DNA of 64,000 bases from positions 1,426,001-1,490,000 of the forward strand of contig NZ_SDHW01000001.1 of the NCBI RefSeq assembly GCF_004118265.1, written 5' to 3'. Under the pieces are notes generated by a model that was not told the DNA's origin, did not search any database, and saw nothing but the letters and a program-made list of their open reading frames with translations. Position numbers and translations under genes: made by a program. Shown one piece after another: positions 20,201-28,918 of the stretch. How positions within the stretch are numbered: the stretch's first letter is position 1; each line of letters opens with the position of its first letter. Origin of the DNA: Lacibacter luteus. GTDB lineage: Bacteria > Bacteroidota > Bacteroidia > Chitinophagales > Chitinophagaceae.

Positions 20201-22246
20201 TTACAGTCGTAAAATAACCTGAAGCTTCACCTCCGTTCTTTTATTGTCGGAAATTTCATCAAGCCCGCTTCCTACAGTACTTTTTCCAACATAGATAAAC
20301 TGCGCCCACCGCAGCCAAAACGAAAGTTTTTTCGATACGTCGTAATTAAGATTCAAATAATACCGATATCCTTTATCGGAAAAAGGAGGAATAGAAAAGC
20401 CATATAAAACATCATTTTCGTAGGCATAAATACGGCTGTTGTAATCATCTGTTTCAAAATACTGCAAACGCATATTAGCCGAAAAAGGCTTCATCATTGG
20501 CTTGTAGAATACATCGAAAAAAGTAAGAAAACCTCTGCTCTCCTGTGGCCCAACTACATTATACCACATTGCATCAAAACGCTGCCGCAATGTAATTGAT
20601 GCTGTTGCCTTAAACTGTATTTGTGTTCGCCAGTTTTTACGGGTTATCGGTTCAACCTGCGCTGTTATCAATTCGCCATCTTCTGTGTAATTAAGCGCTT
20701 TACTTTCCTGGCGGAAACGTGTATAAATTTCGAGTTGTTTATTGGGTCGATGTGTTAGTTGTATAAGATAATCCTGGCCATTTGACGGAGCATCAACCCG
20801 ATAGCGTAAAAATGGAAACCGATAAAAATCCATATAACCATCTAGTCGCCATTTGCTGTTTGGCTTGATTGAAATACCTGCAAATAAGCCACTCTCATTT
20901 GTTGGATAAGTGCCTTCTGTAAAAGCATTGCCAAAAATAGATTGATACCCTTTTTGCATGTTGCGGTACACAAACGATAAGTCAACTTTGGGATCAACAC
21001 TTGCAAGTAATCCACTCATCATTGCGTAATTATTGCTGTTATGATTGGCAGCTTCCCCAAACCAATGCAAATTTCTCCAGGTGTAACTCCAATCAATACT
21101 TGTATTAGTTAACTGCTTTCCACGAAACGCAAAATTGTTATACGGCTCACTCCCTCTTTTAAAAGGAAGGTTAAATTGAAAATGAACGGCATTAGCGCCA
21201 ATATGAAAAGCGCCGTTGTTATAGCTTATGTTAGCACCATACGAATTCATTTGAATGGCATTTTTGTCGGCTTGTTCGTTAGCTGTACGGTTTAAACCTG
21301 AAGTAATGAGTGAGCTGAAATAATCTTCGGAACTAAGCGTATCTGCAGCGAGGTTACCACTTACCTTTCGAAACGAAGCAAAACCTGTTACCTGAAAATG
21401 ATCCTTCTCTAACGTTATGCCTGCTCCACGGTTAAAGAAATATTCATTTGTAGAGTTGAAAGGACGAAGAATAGCTGCCTGGCGTTTAGTGTTGAGCACA
21501 TCCACACTTTTCTTAAATGCAAGCGATTGCCATTGAATAAGCCCCTGTCCCATGTTAACAGTAAAATCGCCGATGGCTAAATTTTTAATAATGCCTGCAT
21601 TTCGTATAAACAAGTGGGCTGAGTAATAATCGAACCCGTTTTTTTGTGTGCCTTTAAACCATTGCTCCCCGGGATCTTTCTCTGCAGTAATACCATACTG
21701 TAGCAGATTTTTGTAATTGTATTTGTACCGAAGCAAAACTCTTTCCCGGCTTCCGGGATAGTAAGTGGTTGCAGCAGTATCTCTTCTTCTTTTAAATCCT
21801 TCCGCTTCTTCCAAAACATATGTAAGCCGTGAAAGAATTGAATGCTCTCCATCTTTAAACCGTGCGCCAACATCTTCTTTCAACGACATTGCCGGACCAA
21901 CTGTAATGTATGGCAGCATCTTTTGAATCAATTCGTAATCCCAGGTAGGTATTGCCTGCAATTCATACATATTAATGAACTTGCCAAACAGTTTTCGGTA
22001 ATTTAAAAAACTGGCTAATTGCAAAGGCGACAGAAAGGGAAATTCCTTTAACTCCGCTTCTGTTGCACTGTTAAGATTGAGTTTGTTACGTTGATATTGC
22101 CTCAGCGATTGCAGGTACGAATCGTCTTCCGTTTCCGATTCGTTTACTTCAGTAATGTTTTCAATCTGCTGTTCGGTGCTTTGTGTTTCCTGGGCAGAAG
22201 CTGAAACAGTAAAGAAGAATGAAAATATAATCAGTATGTTCTTCAC
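20201..22246 (-). CDS. predicted outer-membrane barrel with ComEA-like helix-hairpin-helix region
   Basis: 681 residues. Signal peptide (to SASAQ), an acidic linker, then residues about 54-115 resembling ComEA-type HhH repeats (NLNSATEAELKEFPFLSP ... LPYIT). The usual GIG hairpin glycines are replaced (PFLSP), so DNA binding is doubtful. The remaining 550 residues are aromatic-rich alternating strands typical of a porin-like barrel (ending VKLQVILRL). The start is GTG at 22246, overlapping the stop of the upstream gene as GTGA, which implies translational coupling. Function unknown; the family is common in Bacteroidota but uncharacterised as far as I know. Confidence 0.75.
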   Translation of the reverse strand: MKNILIIFSFFFTVSASAQETQSTEQQIENITEVNESETEDDSYLQSLRQYQRNKLNLNSATEAELKEFPFLSPLQLASFLNYRKLFGKFINMYELQAIPTWDYELIQKMLPYITVGPAMSLKEDVGARFKDGEHSILSRLTYVLEEAEGFKRRRDTAATTYYPGSRERVLLRYKYNYKNLLQYGITAEKDPGEQWFKGTQKNGFDYYSAHLFIRNAGIIKNLAIGDFTVNMGQGLIQWQSLAFKKSVDVLNTKRQAAILRPFNSTNEYFFNRGAGITLEKDHFQVTGFASFRKVSGNLAADTLSSEDYFSSLITSGLNRTANEQADKNAIQMNSYGANISYNNGAFHIGANAVHFQFNLPFKRGSEPYNNFAFRGKQLTNTSIDWSYTWRNLHWFGEAANHNSNNYAMMSGLLASVDPKVDLSFVYRNMQKGYQSIFGNAFTEGTYPTNESGLFAGISIKPNSKWRLDGYMDFYRFPFLRYRVDAPSNGQDYLIQLTHRPNKQLEIYTRFRQESKALNYTEDGELITAQVEPITRKNWRTQIQFKATASITLRQRFDAMWYNVVGPQESRGFLTFFDVFYKPMMKPFSANMRLQYFETDDYNSRIYAYENDVLYGFSIPPFSDKGYRYYLNLNYDVSKKLSFWLRWAQFIYVGKSTVGSGLDEISDNKRTEVKLQVILRL

Positions 22247-23073
22247 TCAGCAGTCTTTTCTTTTCGTTTACCATCAAACAAAATCATTACTGCAGGCGAT
22301 ATGCCCAATTGCGGATGGTAAGCGGTGGCTACGTCAACTCTAAAAGAACCAAAACGTAAACCAACACCTACAAATGGTTGCGAGTTAACTGTATTAATGC
22401 CTCCTCTTATCAGCAACTGGTTTACAGGTTCATATTGAAACACAGCATTAACGCCGGTATTTTTATTTTCTTCTTTTATAATTTCCGCACTAATAAAAAG
22501 CTTATCCGACACTTCGTATCCCAACCCGCCTCTGAATACAGATGCAATTTTTTCATTCGTTGTTTTATTCAGTTCGCCTCCAACCGGATTAAAAACACTA
22601 AATCCTGCATGCAGCTTTTCGCTCAAATGCATCAGCAATCCTGCTTCAAAATGTACCGTTGAAGCAGTTGTATAAGCAGGTATCCGCAAACTGTAATAAT
22701 TAAATTTTGCACCAACATCAATCCTGCTACCAAGCGATCGGGCATAACCAAGACCAAGCTGTGTTTCTGTATAGTTTGCATACCCAAAATAATCGGCTTG
22801 TAAACCAAAGGCGCCGGAATTAGTTTGCAAACCCGCAACAGCTGTATACTGACTAAAAGCATTCAATAAAAAACGACGTTCGCTATAAACCCCTGCCCCA
22901 CTTTGTTTAAGATTGGCCAGAGCTGCCGGATTGACTGTAAATGAAAACGCATCTGCTGCATTTTTACTGTAAGCACCTAAACCGGGGTAACTTGCCAATA
23001 AAGGCTGTCGCACAGTTTGCGAGTGTAAAGGCAGGATTGCAACAATACATATAAGCGATAGAATTATTCTCAA
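22243..23073 (-). CDS. PorV/PorQ-like predicted outer-membrane protein
   Basis: 276 residues with a signal peptide (to LHSQ). SYPGLGAYSKNAADAFSFTVNPAALANL resembles the N-terminal segment of PorV/PorQ proteins of the type IX system, where a short helix plugs a FadL-like barrel. The body has regular amphipathic strands and ends VMILFDGKRKEKTAE, a soluble tail. It overlaps the HhH-barrel gene by four bases (GTGA), so the two are made together. A role in surface protein handling is possible but unproven; it could equally be a generic small barrel. Confidence 0.65.
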   Translation of the reverse strand: MRIILSLICIVAILPLHSQTVRQPLLASYPGLGAYSKNAADAFSFTVNPAALANLKQSGAGVYSERRFLLNAFSQYTAVAGLQTNSGAFGLQADYFGYANYTETQLGLGYARSLGSRIDVGAKFNYYSLRIPAYTTASTVHFEAGLLMHLSEKLHAGFSVFNPVGGELNKTTNEKIASVFRGGLGYEVSDKLFISAEIIKEENKNTGVNAVFQYEPVNQLLIRGGINTVNSQPFVGVGLRFGSFRVDVATAYHPQLGISPAVMILFDGKRKEKTAE

Positions 23074-23174
23074 GCAGATTGGGTTTGAAACTGAAATTTA
23101 AGCCATTTCAACACGCTCTGCAACCTGCCTGTATTTAATTTTTTGTATTCAATGGAAACAAGGTTTGTCTGTGT

Positions 23175-23182
23175 TACTTTTG
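23175..23182 (+). promoter_or_regulatory. -7 promoter box of folD
   Basis: TACTTTTG matches TAnnTTTG and ends four bases before the ATG. No good -33 TTTG is seen at the right distance. If used, the mRNA would be leaderless or nearly so. Confidence 0.45.
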
Positions 23183-23186
23183 CGCC

Positions 23187-24062
23187 ATGCAATTACTCGA
23201 CGGTAAACTGGCAGCACAAGCCATAAAAGAAGATCTTAAAGAAAAGACAAGTGCTTTACTCCAAAAAGGAAAAAGAGCACCACATCTTGCAGCCATTTTG
23301 GTTGGCAATAACGGAGCCAGTGAAACCTATGTTGCATCGAAAGTGAAAACCTGTGCTGAAATTGGTTTTGGTTCTACGTTAAAGCGTTTACCGGAAGATA
23401 TTTCGGAAGAAGGGTTGCTTGCCGAAATAGAGGAATTGAATAATAACCCTGAAGTGGATGGTATTTTAGTGCAATTGCCTTTGCCCAAACACATCAGCGA
23501 TGAAAAGGTGATCAGCGCTATTCATCCATCGAAAGATGTGGATGGTTTTCACCCGGTGAGCGTGGGTAACATGGTTGCCGGAACGCCTACATTCATTCCC
23601 GCAACACCTTATGGCATTTTATTATTGCTCGAACATTATAAAGTTGAAACAAAAGGCAAGCATGCTGTGGTTATTGGCCGCAGCCATATTGTGGGTACGC
23701 CCATGAGTATTTTGCTGAGCCGCAAAGCTTATCCCGGTAACTGTACCGTTACTATTTGTCATTCTGCAACAACCAACCTTAAAGAAATGACGTTGCAGGG
23801 CGATATTATTGTTGCAGCATTAGGCCAGGCAGAATTTTTAACGGGGGACATGGTAAAAGAAGGAGCTGTAATTGTTGATGTAGGTATTACACGTGTTAAT
23901 GATGCAACAAAGAAGAGCGGCTTTGCTTTGAAAGGCGATGTTAAGTTTGATGAAGTTGCACCAAAGAGCAGTGGTATTACACCGGTACCAGGTGGCGTTG
24001 GCCCCATGACGATTGCGGGTTTATTGATGAACACATACAATGCTTACGTAAGCAAATTGTAA
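23187..24062 (+). CDS. folD: bifunctional methylene-THF dehydrogenase / methenyl-THF cyclohydrolase
   Basis: Interconverts 5,10-methylene-THF and 10-formyl-THF using NADP in the cytoplasm. 291 residues, normal. Visible are the catalytic lysine in YVASKVKTC near residue 56, the loop [27 protein letters not shown], the dinucleotide motif [14 protein letters not shown] near residue 164 and the C-terminal [19 protein letters not shown]. queE begins 23 bases downstream on the same strand. Confidence 0.97.
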   Translation: MQLLDGKLAAQAIKEDLKEKTSALLQKGKRAPHLAAILVGNNGASETYVASKVKTCAEIGFGSTLKRLPEDISEEGLLAEIEELNNNPEVDGILVQLPLPKHISDEKVISAIHPSKDVDGFHPVSVGNMVAGTPTFIPATPYGILLLLEHYKVETKGKHAVVIGRSHIVGTPMSILLSRKAYPGNCTVTICHSATTNLKEMTLQGDIIVAALGQAEFLTGDMVKEGAVIVDVGITRVNDATKKSGFALKGDVKFDEVAPKSSGITPVPGGVGPMTIAGLLMNTYNAYVSKL

Positions 24063-24069
24063 GCTGCAC

Positions 24070-24077
24070 TAACTTTG
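24070..24077 (+). promoter_or_regulatory. -7 promoter box of queE
   Basis: TAACTTTG matches TAnnTTTG and lies eight bases before the queE ATG, in the short folD-queE gap. A -33 element is not evident, so an internal promoter is only possible. Confidence 0.35.
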
Positions 24078-24085
24078 TATTTCAA

Positions 24086-24766
24086 ATGACGGAATTGTTG
24101 ATTGATACTGCACAACAGGTACTGCCTGTAATGGAATCGTTTTACACGTTACAGGGTGAAGGATTTCACCAGGGCCGTGCTGCCTATTTCATTCGCCTTG
24201 GCGGTTGCGATGTGGGTTGTGTTTGGTGTGATGTGAAAGATAGCTGGGATGCAACAAAACATCCGAAATACAGTGTTGAGGAAATAGTTGAGAAAATGGA
24301 AAAGGAATTAGGAATCAGGAATAGGGAGTTGGGCAGTAACCTTCAACCTTTAACCTCAAACCTTAAACCTATCGTTGTTATCACAGGCGGCGAACCGCTG
24401 ATGCACAATTTAGATGCGTTGACCAAAGCTATACATACAGCCGGTTATCAAACTAATATTGAAACATCGGGATCATCGCCGTTGAGTGGCGAATGGGATT
24501 GGATCTGCCTTTCGCCCAAAAAATTCAAAGCACCATTGCCCGAAGTTGTGCCACATGCAAGCGAATTAAAAGTGGTGATCTTTAACAAGAGCGATTTTGC
24601 CTGGGCCGAAACATATGCCGCACAGGTTTCGTCTAATTGCAAATTATACCTGCAGCCAGAATGGGACAAAGCTGCACAGGTTACTCCACTCATCATCGAC
24701 TACATTAAAGCAAACCCGCAATGGGAACTGAGCTTGCAGGTACACAAATACATTAATGTGCCGTAG
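24086..24766 (+). CDS. queE: 7-carboxy-7-deazaguanine synthase
   Basis: Radical-SAM enzyme of queuosine and deazapurine biosynthesis, converting carboxy-tetrahydropterin to CDG. 226 residues. The cluster motif GGCDVGCVWCD (C-x3-C-x2-C) lies at about residues 38-48, preceded by ESFYTLQGEGFHQG. VITGGEP binds SAM near residue 99. Residues about 73-95 are an unusual insertion encoded by simple repeat-like DNA (24304-24370) that looks intergenic in character yet keeps the frame. The family normally joins the SVEEIVEKM helix directly to the VVITGGEP strand. Other queuosine genes are not in the window. Confidence 0.93.
   Translation: MTELLIDTAQQVLPVMESFYTLQGEGFHQGRAAYFIRLGGCDVGCVWCDVKDSWDATKHPKYSVEEIVEKMEKELGIRNRELGSNLQPLTSNLKPIVVITGGEPLMHNLDALTKAIHTAGYQTNIETSGSSPLSGEWDWICLSPKKFKAPLPEVVPHASELKVVIFNKSDFAWAETYAAQVSSNCKLYLQPEWDKAAQVTPLIIDYIKANPQWELSLQVHKYINVP
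24304..24370 (+). repeat. simple repeat-like insertion inside queE
   Basis: A run of near-repeats (AGGAATCAGGAATAGGGAG, then AACCTTCAACCTTTAACCTC and AAACCTTAAACCT) within the queE coding frame. The DNA is unlike the flanking coding sequence and resembles spacer microrepeats. Confidence 0.6.
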
Positions 24767-24799
24767 TCCTTCGACCCGATAGCTATGGGTTCGAAGGAC
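24766..24799 (+). repeat. dispersed palindromic element, copy 1 (possible terminator)
   Basis: Hairpin GTCCTTCGA-CCC ... GGGT-TCGAAGGAC around GATAGCTAT, starting at the last base of the queE stop codon. It shares CCTTCGACCCGATAGCTAT with the copy at 30429. There is no long T run, so termination is uncertain. Confidence 0.6.
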
Positions 24800-24892
24800 G
24801 TTTCGAAAAATCGAGCGGAGTCGAGATTTGAGCAGAGCCTAAATTCAACACCGCTTTAACACCCCCTCCAGCTAATCTTTGTATATTGAACT

Positions 24893-26809
24893 ATGAATTC
24901 AATGCTCGTGAAAAAACTATGCCTTCTACTCTGTGTATTTTTTACACTTTCCTCTTCTGCACAATGGTACGATCCACAAAAAGTAAACACCAAACTCGGT
25001 TATAAATACGGTGAAGCAATTAATGAAGCACGTGTTAAAAACTACACCCGTGCCATGCAACTGCTGGATGAATGTATTGCTGCCGATACCAAATTTGTAG
25101 ATGCCTATTTAAGCAAGGCCGGAGTTTTTTCTGAACAAAAAAAATACAAACAGGCTGTTGAATTTTATCGCAAAGCAACAGAACTCGACTCGGTGTACTG
25201 CGTTACATTTTTGCTTCCAATTTCTATTGCATATGCAGGCAACGGCAATTTTGAAGATGCATTAGCAGCCATCAATCGCTTTTTGCAAAAACCGAATTTG
25301 AACGAACGCACCATTAAATCGGCCGACTATCGTAAACGTTGCTACCAATTTGCGATTGATTATAAAAAGACTGTTCCTGCAACTTATGTTTTTTCGCCGC
25401 AGAATTTAGGCGACAGTATCAACAGTAAACAACTGGAGTATTTTCCTTCTGCAACAATTGATGGCAACACATTGGTGTTTACACGCCGCATTGGACATGA
25501 AGATTTTTTCATCAGCGAAAAAAGAAATGGTGCCTGGAGCAAAGCAGAACCTTTGCCGGGCAATCTCAACACAGAAGAGAACGAAGGGGCACAAACAATT
25601 TCGCAGGATGGCCGTATGCTAATTTTCACCGGTTGTAATATGGAAGATGGTGAAGGCAGTTGCGATCTGTATGTTTCCTACCTCACAAAAAACGGTTGGG
25701 GCGAACGCATTAATATGGGTCGTATTATCAATACCGAATATTGGGAAAGCCAACCAAGTTTAGCACCCGATAAACGCACCTTGTATTTTGCAGCACGTGA
25801 TCCTTCGGGCTTTGGCGGCAGCGATCTTTTTGTAAGTTATCTGCAACCGAACGGACAATGGGGCACACCACGCAACATGGGGCCGGAAGTAAATACAAGT
25901 GCTGATGAAAGTTGTCCTTTCATACATCCCGATAACCAGACATTTTATTTTACCAGTAACGGCCATCCCGGTTATGGCGGCACCGATCTTTATTTTATGC
26001 GTAAGAAAGATGATGGCAGTTGGGAGAAGCCACAAAATCTCGGCTACCCTGTTAATACAATTGATGATGAAGGTTCGTTAATGATCGCCGGCGATGGAAA
26101 AACAGCTTACTATGCAAGTGATGGTAACGACAGCCGTGGCGGCCTGGATCTTTACAGTTTTGAATTACCGGAACATGCACGCCCCTACAAAACATTATGG
26201 GTAAAAGGAAATGTGTTTGATGCAAAAACAAAACAAGGATTACCTTCTGCAGTAGAGCTCATCAATCTTGCATCGGCTCAAACCATCAGCAAAGTACAAA
26301 CCGACGAAGAGGGAAATTACCTCATTACACTTCCTACAGGTAAGGACTATGCATTTAATGTAAACCGCAGAGGCTATCTTTTCTATTCGGAAAATTTTTC
26401 ATTAAAAACATCGGGCAGCGACACTACTTACACCATCAATATTCCTCTTATTCCAATTGAAGTGAATGCAAGTGTTGTGTTGAAGAATGTATTCTTTGAT
26501 GTAAACAAAGCCGAACTGAAACCCGAGTCGATGATTGAACTGGATAAAGTTGTTCAGCTGATGAAGGACAATCCTACACTTAAAATTGAGATTAACGGAC
26601 ATACAGATAATGTAGGTAAGCCGGCAGATAATCTTACACTATCGAACAACCGTTCAAAAGCGGTGATCAATTATTTTCTGTACAAAGGCGTAGCAGCAGA
26701 ACGTTTAAGCAGCAAAGGTTTCGGCGAAACAAAACCGGTTGCTGAAAATACAAATGAACAAGGACGTGCAAAAAACAGGAGAACAGAACTGAAGGTTGTA
26801 GCAAAATAA
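24893..26809 (+). CDS. PorE-like TPR / PD40 propeller / OmpA-domain protein
   Basis: 638 residues. Signal peptide (to SSSAQ), TPR-like helices (about 30-140), WD40-like PD40 propeller repeats (about 170-430; LYFAARDPSGFGGSDLFVS, FYFTSNGHPGYGGTDLYFM), a carboxypeptidase-regulatory-like domain (about 435-510) and a C-terminal OmpA domain with NGHTDNVGKPADNLTLSNNRSKAV that binds peptidoglycan. This is the order seen in PorE of the type IX secretion system, but several paralogues per genome share it, so the assignment is by architecture. It is anchored in the periplasm facing the outer membrane. Start ATG 24893, with an alternative at 24902. Confidence 0.85.
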   Translation: MNSMLVKKLCLLLCVFFTLSSSAQWYDPQKVNTKLGYKYGEAINEARVKNYTRAMQLLDECIAADTKFVDAYLSKAGVFSEQKKYKQAVEFYRKATELDSVYCVTFLLPISIAYAGNGNFEDALAAINRFLQKPNLNERTIKSADYRKRCYQFAIDYKKTVPATYVFSPQNLGDSINSKQLEYFPSATIDGNTLVFTRRIGHEDFFISEKRNGAWSKAEPLPGNLNTEENEGAQTISQDGRMLIFTGCNMEDGEGSCDLYVSYLTKNGWGERINMGRIINTEYWESQPSLAPDKRTLYFAARDPSGFGGSDLFVSYLQPNGQWGTPRNMGPEVNTSADESCPFIHPDNQTFYFTSNGHPGYGGTDLYFMRKKDDGSWEKPQNLGYPVNTIDDEGSLMIAGDGKTAYYASDGNDSRGGLDLYSFELPEHARPYKTLWVKGNVFDAKTKQGLPSAVELINLASAQTISKVQTDEEGNYLITLPTGKDYAFNVNRRGYLFYSENFSLKTSGSDTTYTINIPLIPIEVNASVVLKNVFFDVNKAELKPESMIELDKVVQLMKDNPTLKIEINGHTDNVGKPADNLTLSNNRSKAVINYFLYKGVAAERLSSKGFGETKPVAENTNEQGRAKNRRTELKVVAK

Positions 26810-26832
26810 TTTTGCTTTATCTTGGAAGCAAG

Positions 26833-27933
26833 ATGAACACCGACCTGCTCTACCAACTTGCATTAACACAAGTGCCAAACATCGGTACTGTACATGCCCG
26901 TATTCTTACCGACGAATTAGGAAATGCAGAAGCCATCTTCAAAGCAAAAAAAGCAACACTTGAAAAAATAGAAGGCATTGGTGAAGTGCGGGCAAAAAGC
27001 ATTAAAGCATTTGAGGCTTTTAAAGAACAGGAAACAGAGATCGACTTTATTGAAAAGTACAAAATCAAGCCGCTGTTTTTAACCGATGAAGATTACCCAA
27101 AGCGGTTGCTTCATTGTTACGATCCGCCAACGCTTTTATTTTACAGAGGCACAGCGAACCTTAATCACACAAAAATCATTTCCATCATTGGTACCAGAAG
27201 CAATACAGATTATGGTAAGCAAATGACGGAGACTATTCTTGAACAATTGCTGCCACAACAGCCGTTGGTGGTTAGCGGACTTGCATATGGCATAGATGCT
27301 ATTGCACATAAATTTTCTGTAAAGCAGCAGTTGCAAACCGTAGGTGTGTTGGCACACGGTCTTGATAAAATTTATCCATCGCAAAACACAACACTGGCAA
27401 AAGAAATGATTGCAACAGGCGGTGGTTTATTAACCGAATTCAGAAAAGAAACCAAACCCGACCGGCACAACTTTCCTACACGCAACCGTATTGTTGCCGG
27501 CATGTGCGATGCGACGATTGTTATTGAAACAGGCAAAAAAGGTGGCAGTATGATTACTGCTAACCTTGCCAATAATTATAACCGTGATGTGTTTGCTGTA
27601 CCGGGTAAAGCAACCGATAGCAAAAGCGAGGGTTGTAATTATTTAATTCAAAGTAACAAAGCCGCACTCATCCGCAACGGCGAGGATATTATTGCGCAAA
27701 TGGGATGGGAAGAACAGCAGAAAAAGAAAGTAATACAAAAACAACTATTCGTCGATCTTACTGCCGATGAACGTTTGATCGTGGAGCTTCTGCAACAACA
27801 GCAGCAACTGCATGTAGATGAAATTAATCTGCACACAGCTATCAGCAGCAGTTCGGTTGCCGCAGCTCTTCTTATGCTGGAAATGAATGGCATTGTAAAC
27901 AGCCTACCGGGAAAAATGTATAGTTTAAAATAA
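26833..27933 (+). CDS. dprA: DNA-processing protein DprA
   Basis: Loads RecA onto incoming single-stranded DNA during natural transformation. 366 residues. N-terminal HhH-like region (LTQVPNIGTVHARIL ... IEGIGEVRAKSI), then the Rossmann-fold core with ISIIGTRSNTDYGKQ, VVSGLAYGIDAIAH, GGGLLTEF, FPTRNRIVAGM and VIETGKKGGSMITA, and a C-terminal winged-helix region. The ATG at 26833 (MNTDLLYQ) is preferred over an upstream TTG at 26812. A TAATTTTG box at 26807-26814 overlaps the end of the preceding gene. dprA is widespread also in species not known to be competent. Confidence 0.95.
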   Translation: MNTDLLYQLALTQVPNIGTVHARILTDELGNAEAIFKAKKATLEKIEGIGEVRAKSIKAFEAFKEQETEIDFIEKYKIKPLFLTDEDYPKRLLHCYDPPTLLFYRGTANLNHTKIISIIGTRSNTDYGKQMTETILEQLLPQQPLVVSGLAYGIDAIAHKFSVKQQLQTVGVLAHGLDKIYPSQNTTLAKEMIATGGGLLTEFRKETKPDRHNFPTRNRIVAGMCDATIVIETGKKGGSMITANLANNYNRDVFAVPGKATDSKSEGCNYLIQSNKAALIRNGEDIIAQMGWEEQQKKKVIQKQLFVDLTADERLIVELLQQQQQLHVDEINLHTAISSSSVAAALLMLEMNGIVNSLPGKMYSLK

Positions 27934-27959
27934 AAACGCTCCTTTTCAGGAGCGTTTCG
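27931..27959. terminator. bidirectional terminator between dprA and collagen-like gene
   Basis: Inverted repeat AAACGCTCC / GGAGCGTTT (27934-27942 and 27949-27957) between convergent genes. The minus-strand transcript ends in a clear T run; the plus side is weaker. Confidence 0.85.
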
Positions 27960-27979
27960 ATTAAGAAAAACGGGTTTGT

Positions 27980-28657
27980 TTATTTCTTTTCGTTTGAACC
28001 ATTTTCAGGAATTGCAAACAACTCCTTCACTCTTTCGTAACTCATTTGTTTTAACTGTGCTACCGAATAACCTGCAGCCGGACCACTTGCAAAACGTCCA
28101 CCTGCAATTAATCCCGGAATTAAAATATAGCGATACTCCAGCGATTGCGGTAAGTTAACCATTACAGGCTCGCCAGTATACGATGCTGCTACTGCAGATG
28201 TAAAACGGCAACTGTTGAATGTATGACGAACAACAAAAATTTTCTGAACACTATAGATAGCAGTGATCTGGTTTGTACCGGTGCCGGCATCTGAAATATA
28301 AGGCAGTTGGTATGGGCCTATTGAACCAACTCTGAAATAAGTGATCATTGTGCCTTGTGAAAGAATGGTGCTGCTCAATGATGGTGCATTGAAATGGCGC
28401 ACTTTAACACAAGTGCCATCAATGGTTGTATCTCTCGAGTCGAAAGGGCTTGTTAACCAGGCCGAATAAACTACCTGGGCATTTGTTCCGTTTGTTCCGT
28501 TTGAGCCATTTGATCCGGTTGCGCCGGTTGCCCCTGTTGCTCCCGTTGCACCTGTAGCTCCTGTTGGGCCGGCTGGTCCCGCCGGACCTTGATCGCCTTT
28601 ACAGGATACAAATAATACACTGCTTGCAATAACAAGTACAGAAAAGATCTTTTTCAT
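27980..28657 (-). CDS. collagen-like lipoprotein
   Basis: 225 residues. Lipoprotein signal with lipobox LFVSC (Cys near residue 19), followed by a short collagen-like run of Gly-X-Y triplets (GDQGPAGPAGPTGATG..., about residues 21-58) and then a globular domain of about 165 residues that I do not recognise. The Gly-X-Y part could form a trimeric stalk raising the globular heads from the outer membrane. Repeats like these vary in number between strains. It is monocistronic, facing dprA across a shared terminator. Confidence 0.75.
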   Translation of the reverse strand: MKKIFSVLVIASSVLFVSCKGDQGPAGPAGPTGATGATGATGATGATGSNGSNGTNGTNAQVVYSAWLTSPFDSRDTTIDGTCVKVRHFNAPSLSSTILSQGTMITYFRVGSIGPYQLPYISDAGTGTNQITAIYSVQKIFVVRHTFNSCRFTSAVAASYTGEPVMVNLPQSLEYRYILIPGLIAGGRFASGPAAGYSVAQLKQMSYERVKELFAIPENGSNEKK

Positions 28658-28882
28658 GTTTTGGTTTTGTTTAAAATGAATTGATTTTATAGCTCCTTTG
28701 CATCACTATAGGCAGAGAATACAGCAAATAAAAAATGTGCTCTTCTTGCAAAGACTGAATTAAAAGTGCTTTTCACTGGGCAAATGTATCTTCAGCAGCA
28801 TACCTCAACAATACCATTAACAGGTAGACCATATACGTAAAAGCGGGTATAACATGTAAAAACAGACTGCGTTTCAGGCCAA

Positions 28883-28915
28883 TTTGGAAGCAATACCTCT
28901 GCTCCCTTACCTTTG
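28883..28915 (+). promoter_or_regulatory. promoter of guaB
   Basis: -33 TTTG (28883-28886), a 21-base spacer, and -7 TACCTTTG (28908-28915). Both boxes match the Bacteroidota consensus. The -7 box ends three bases before the guaB ATG, which implies a leaderless or almost leaderless mRNA. Confidence 0.7.
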
Positions 28916-28918
28916 CAC

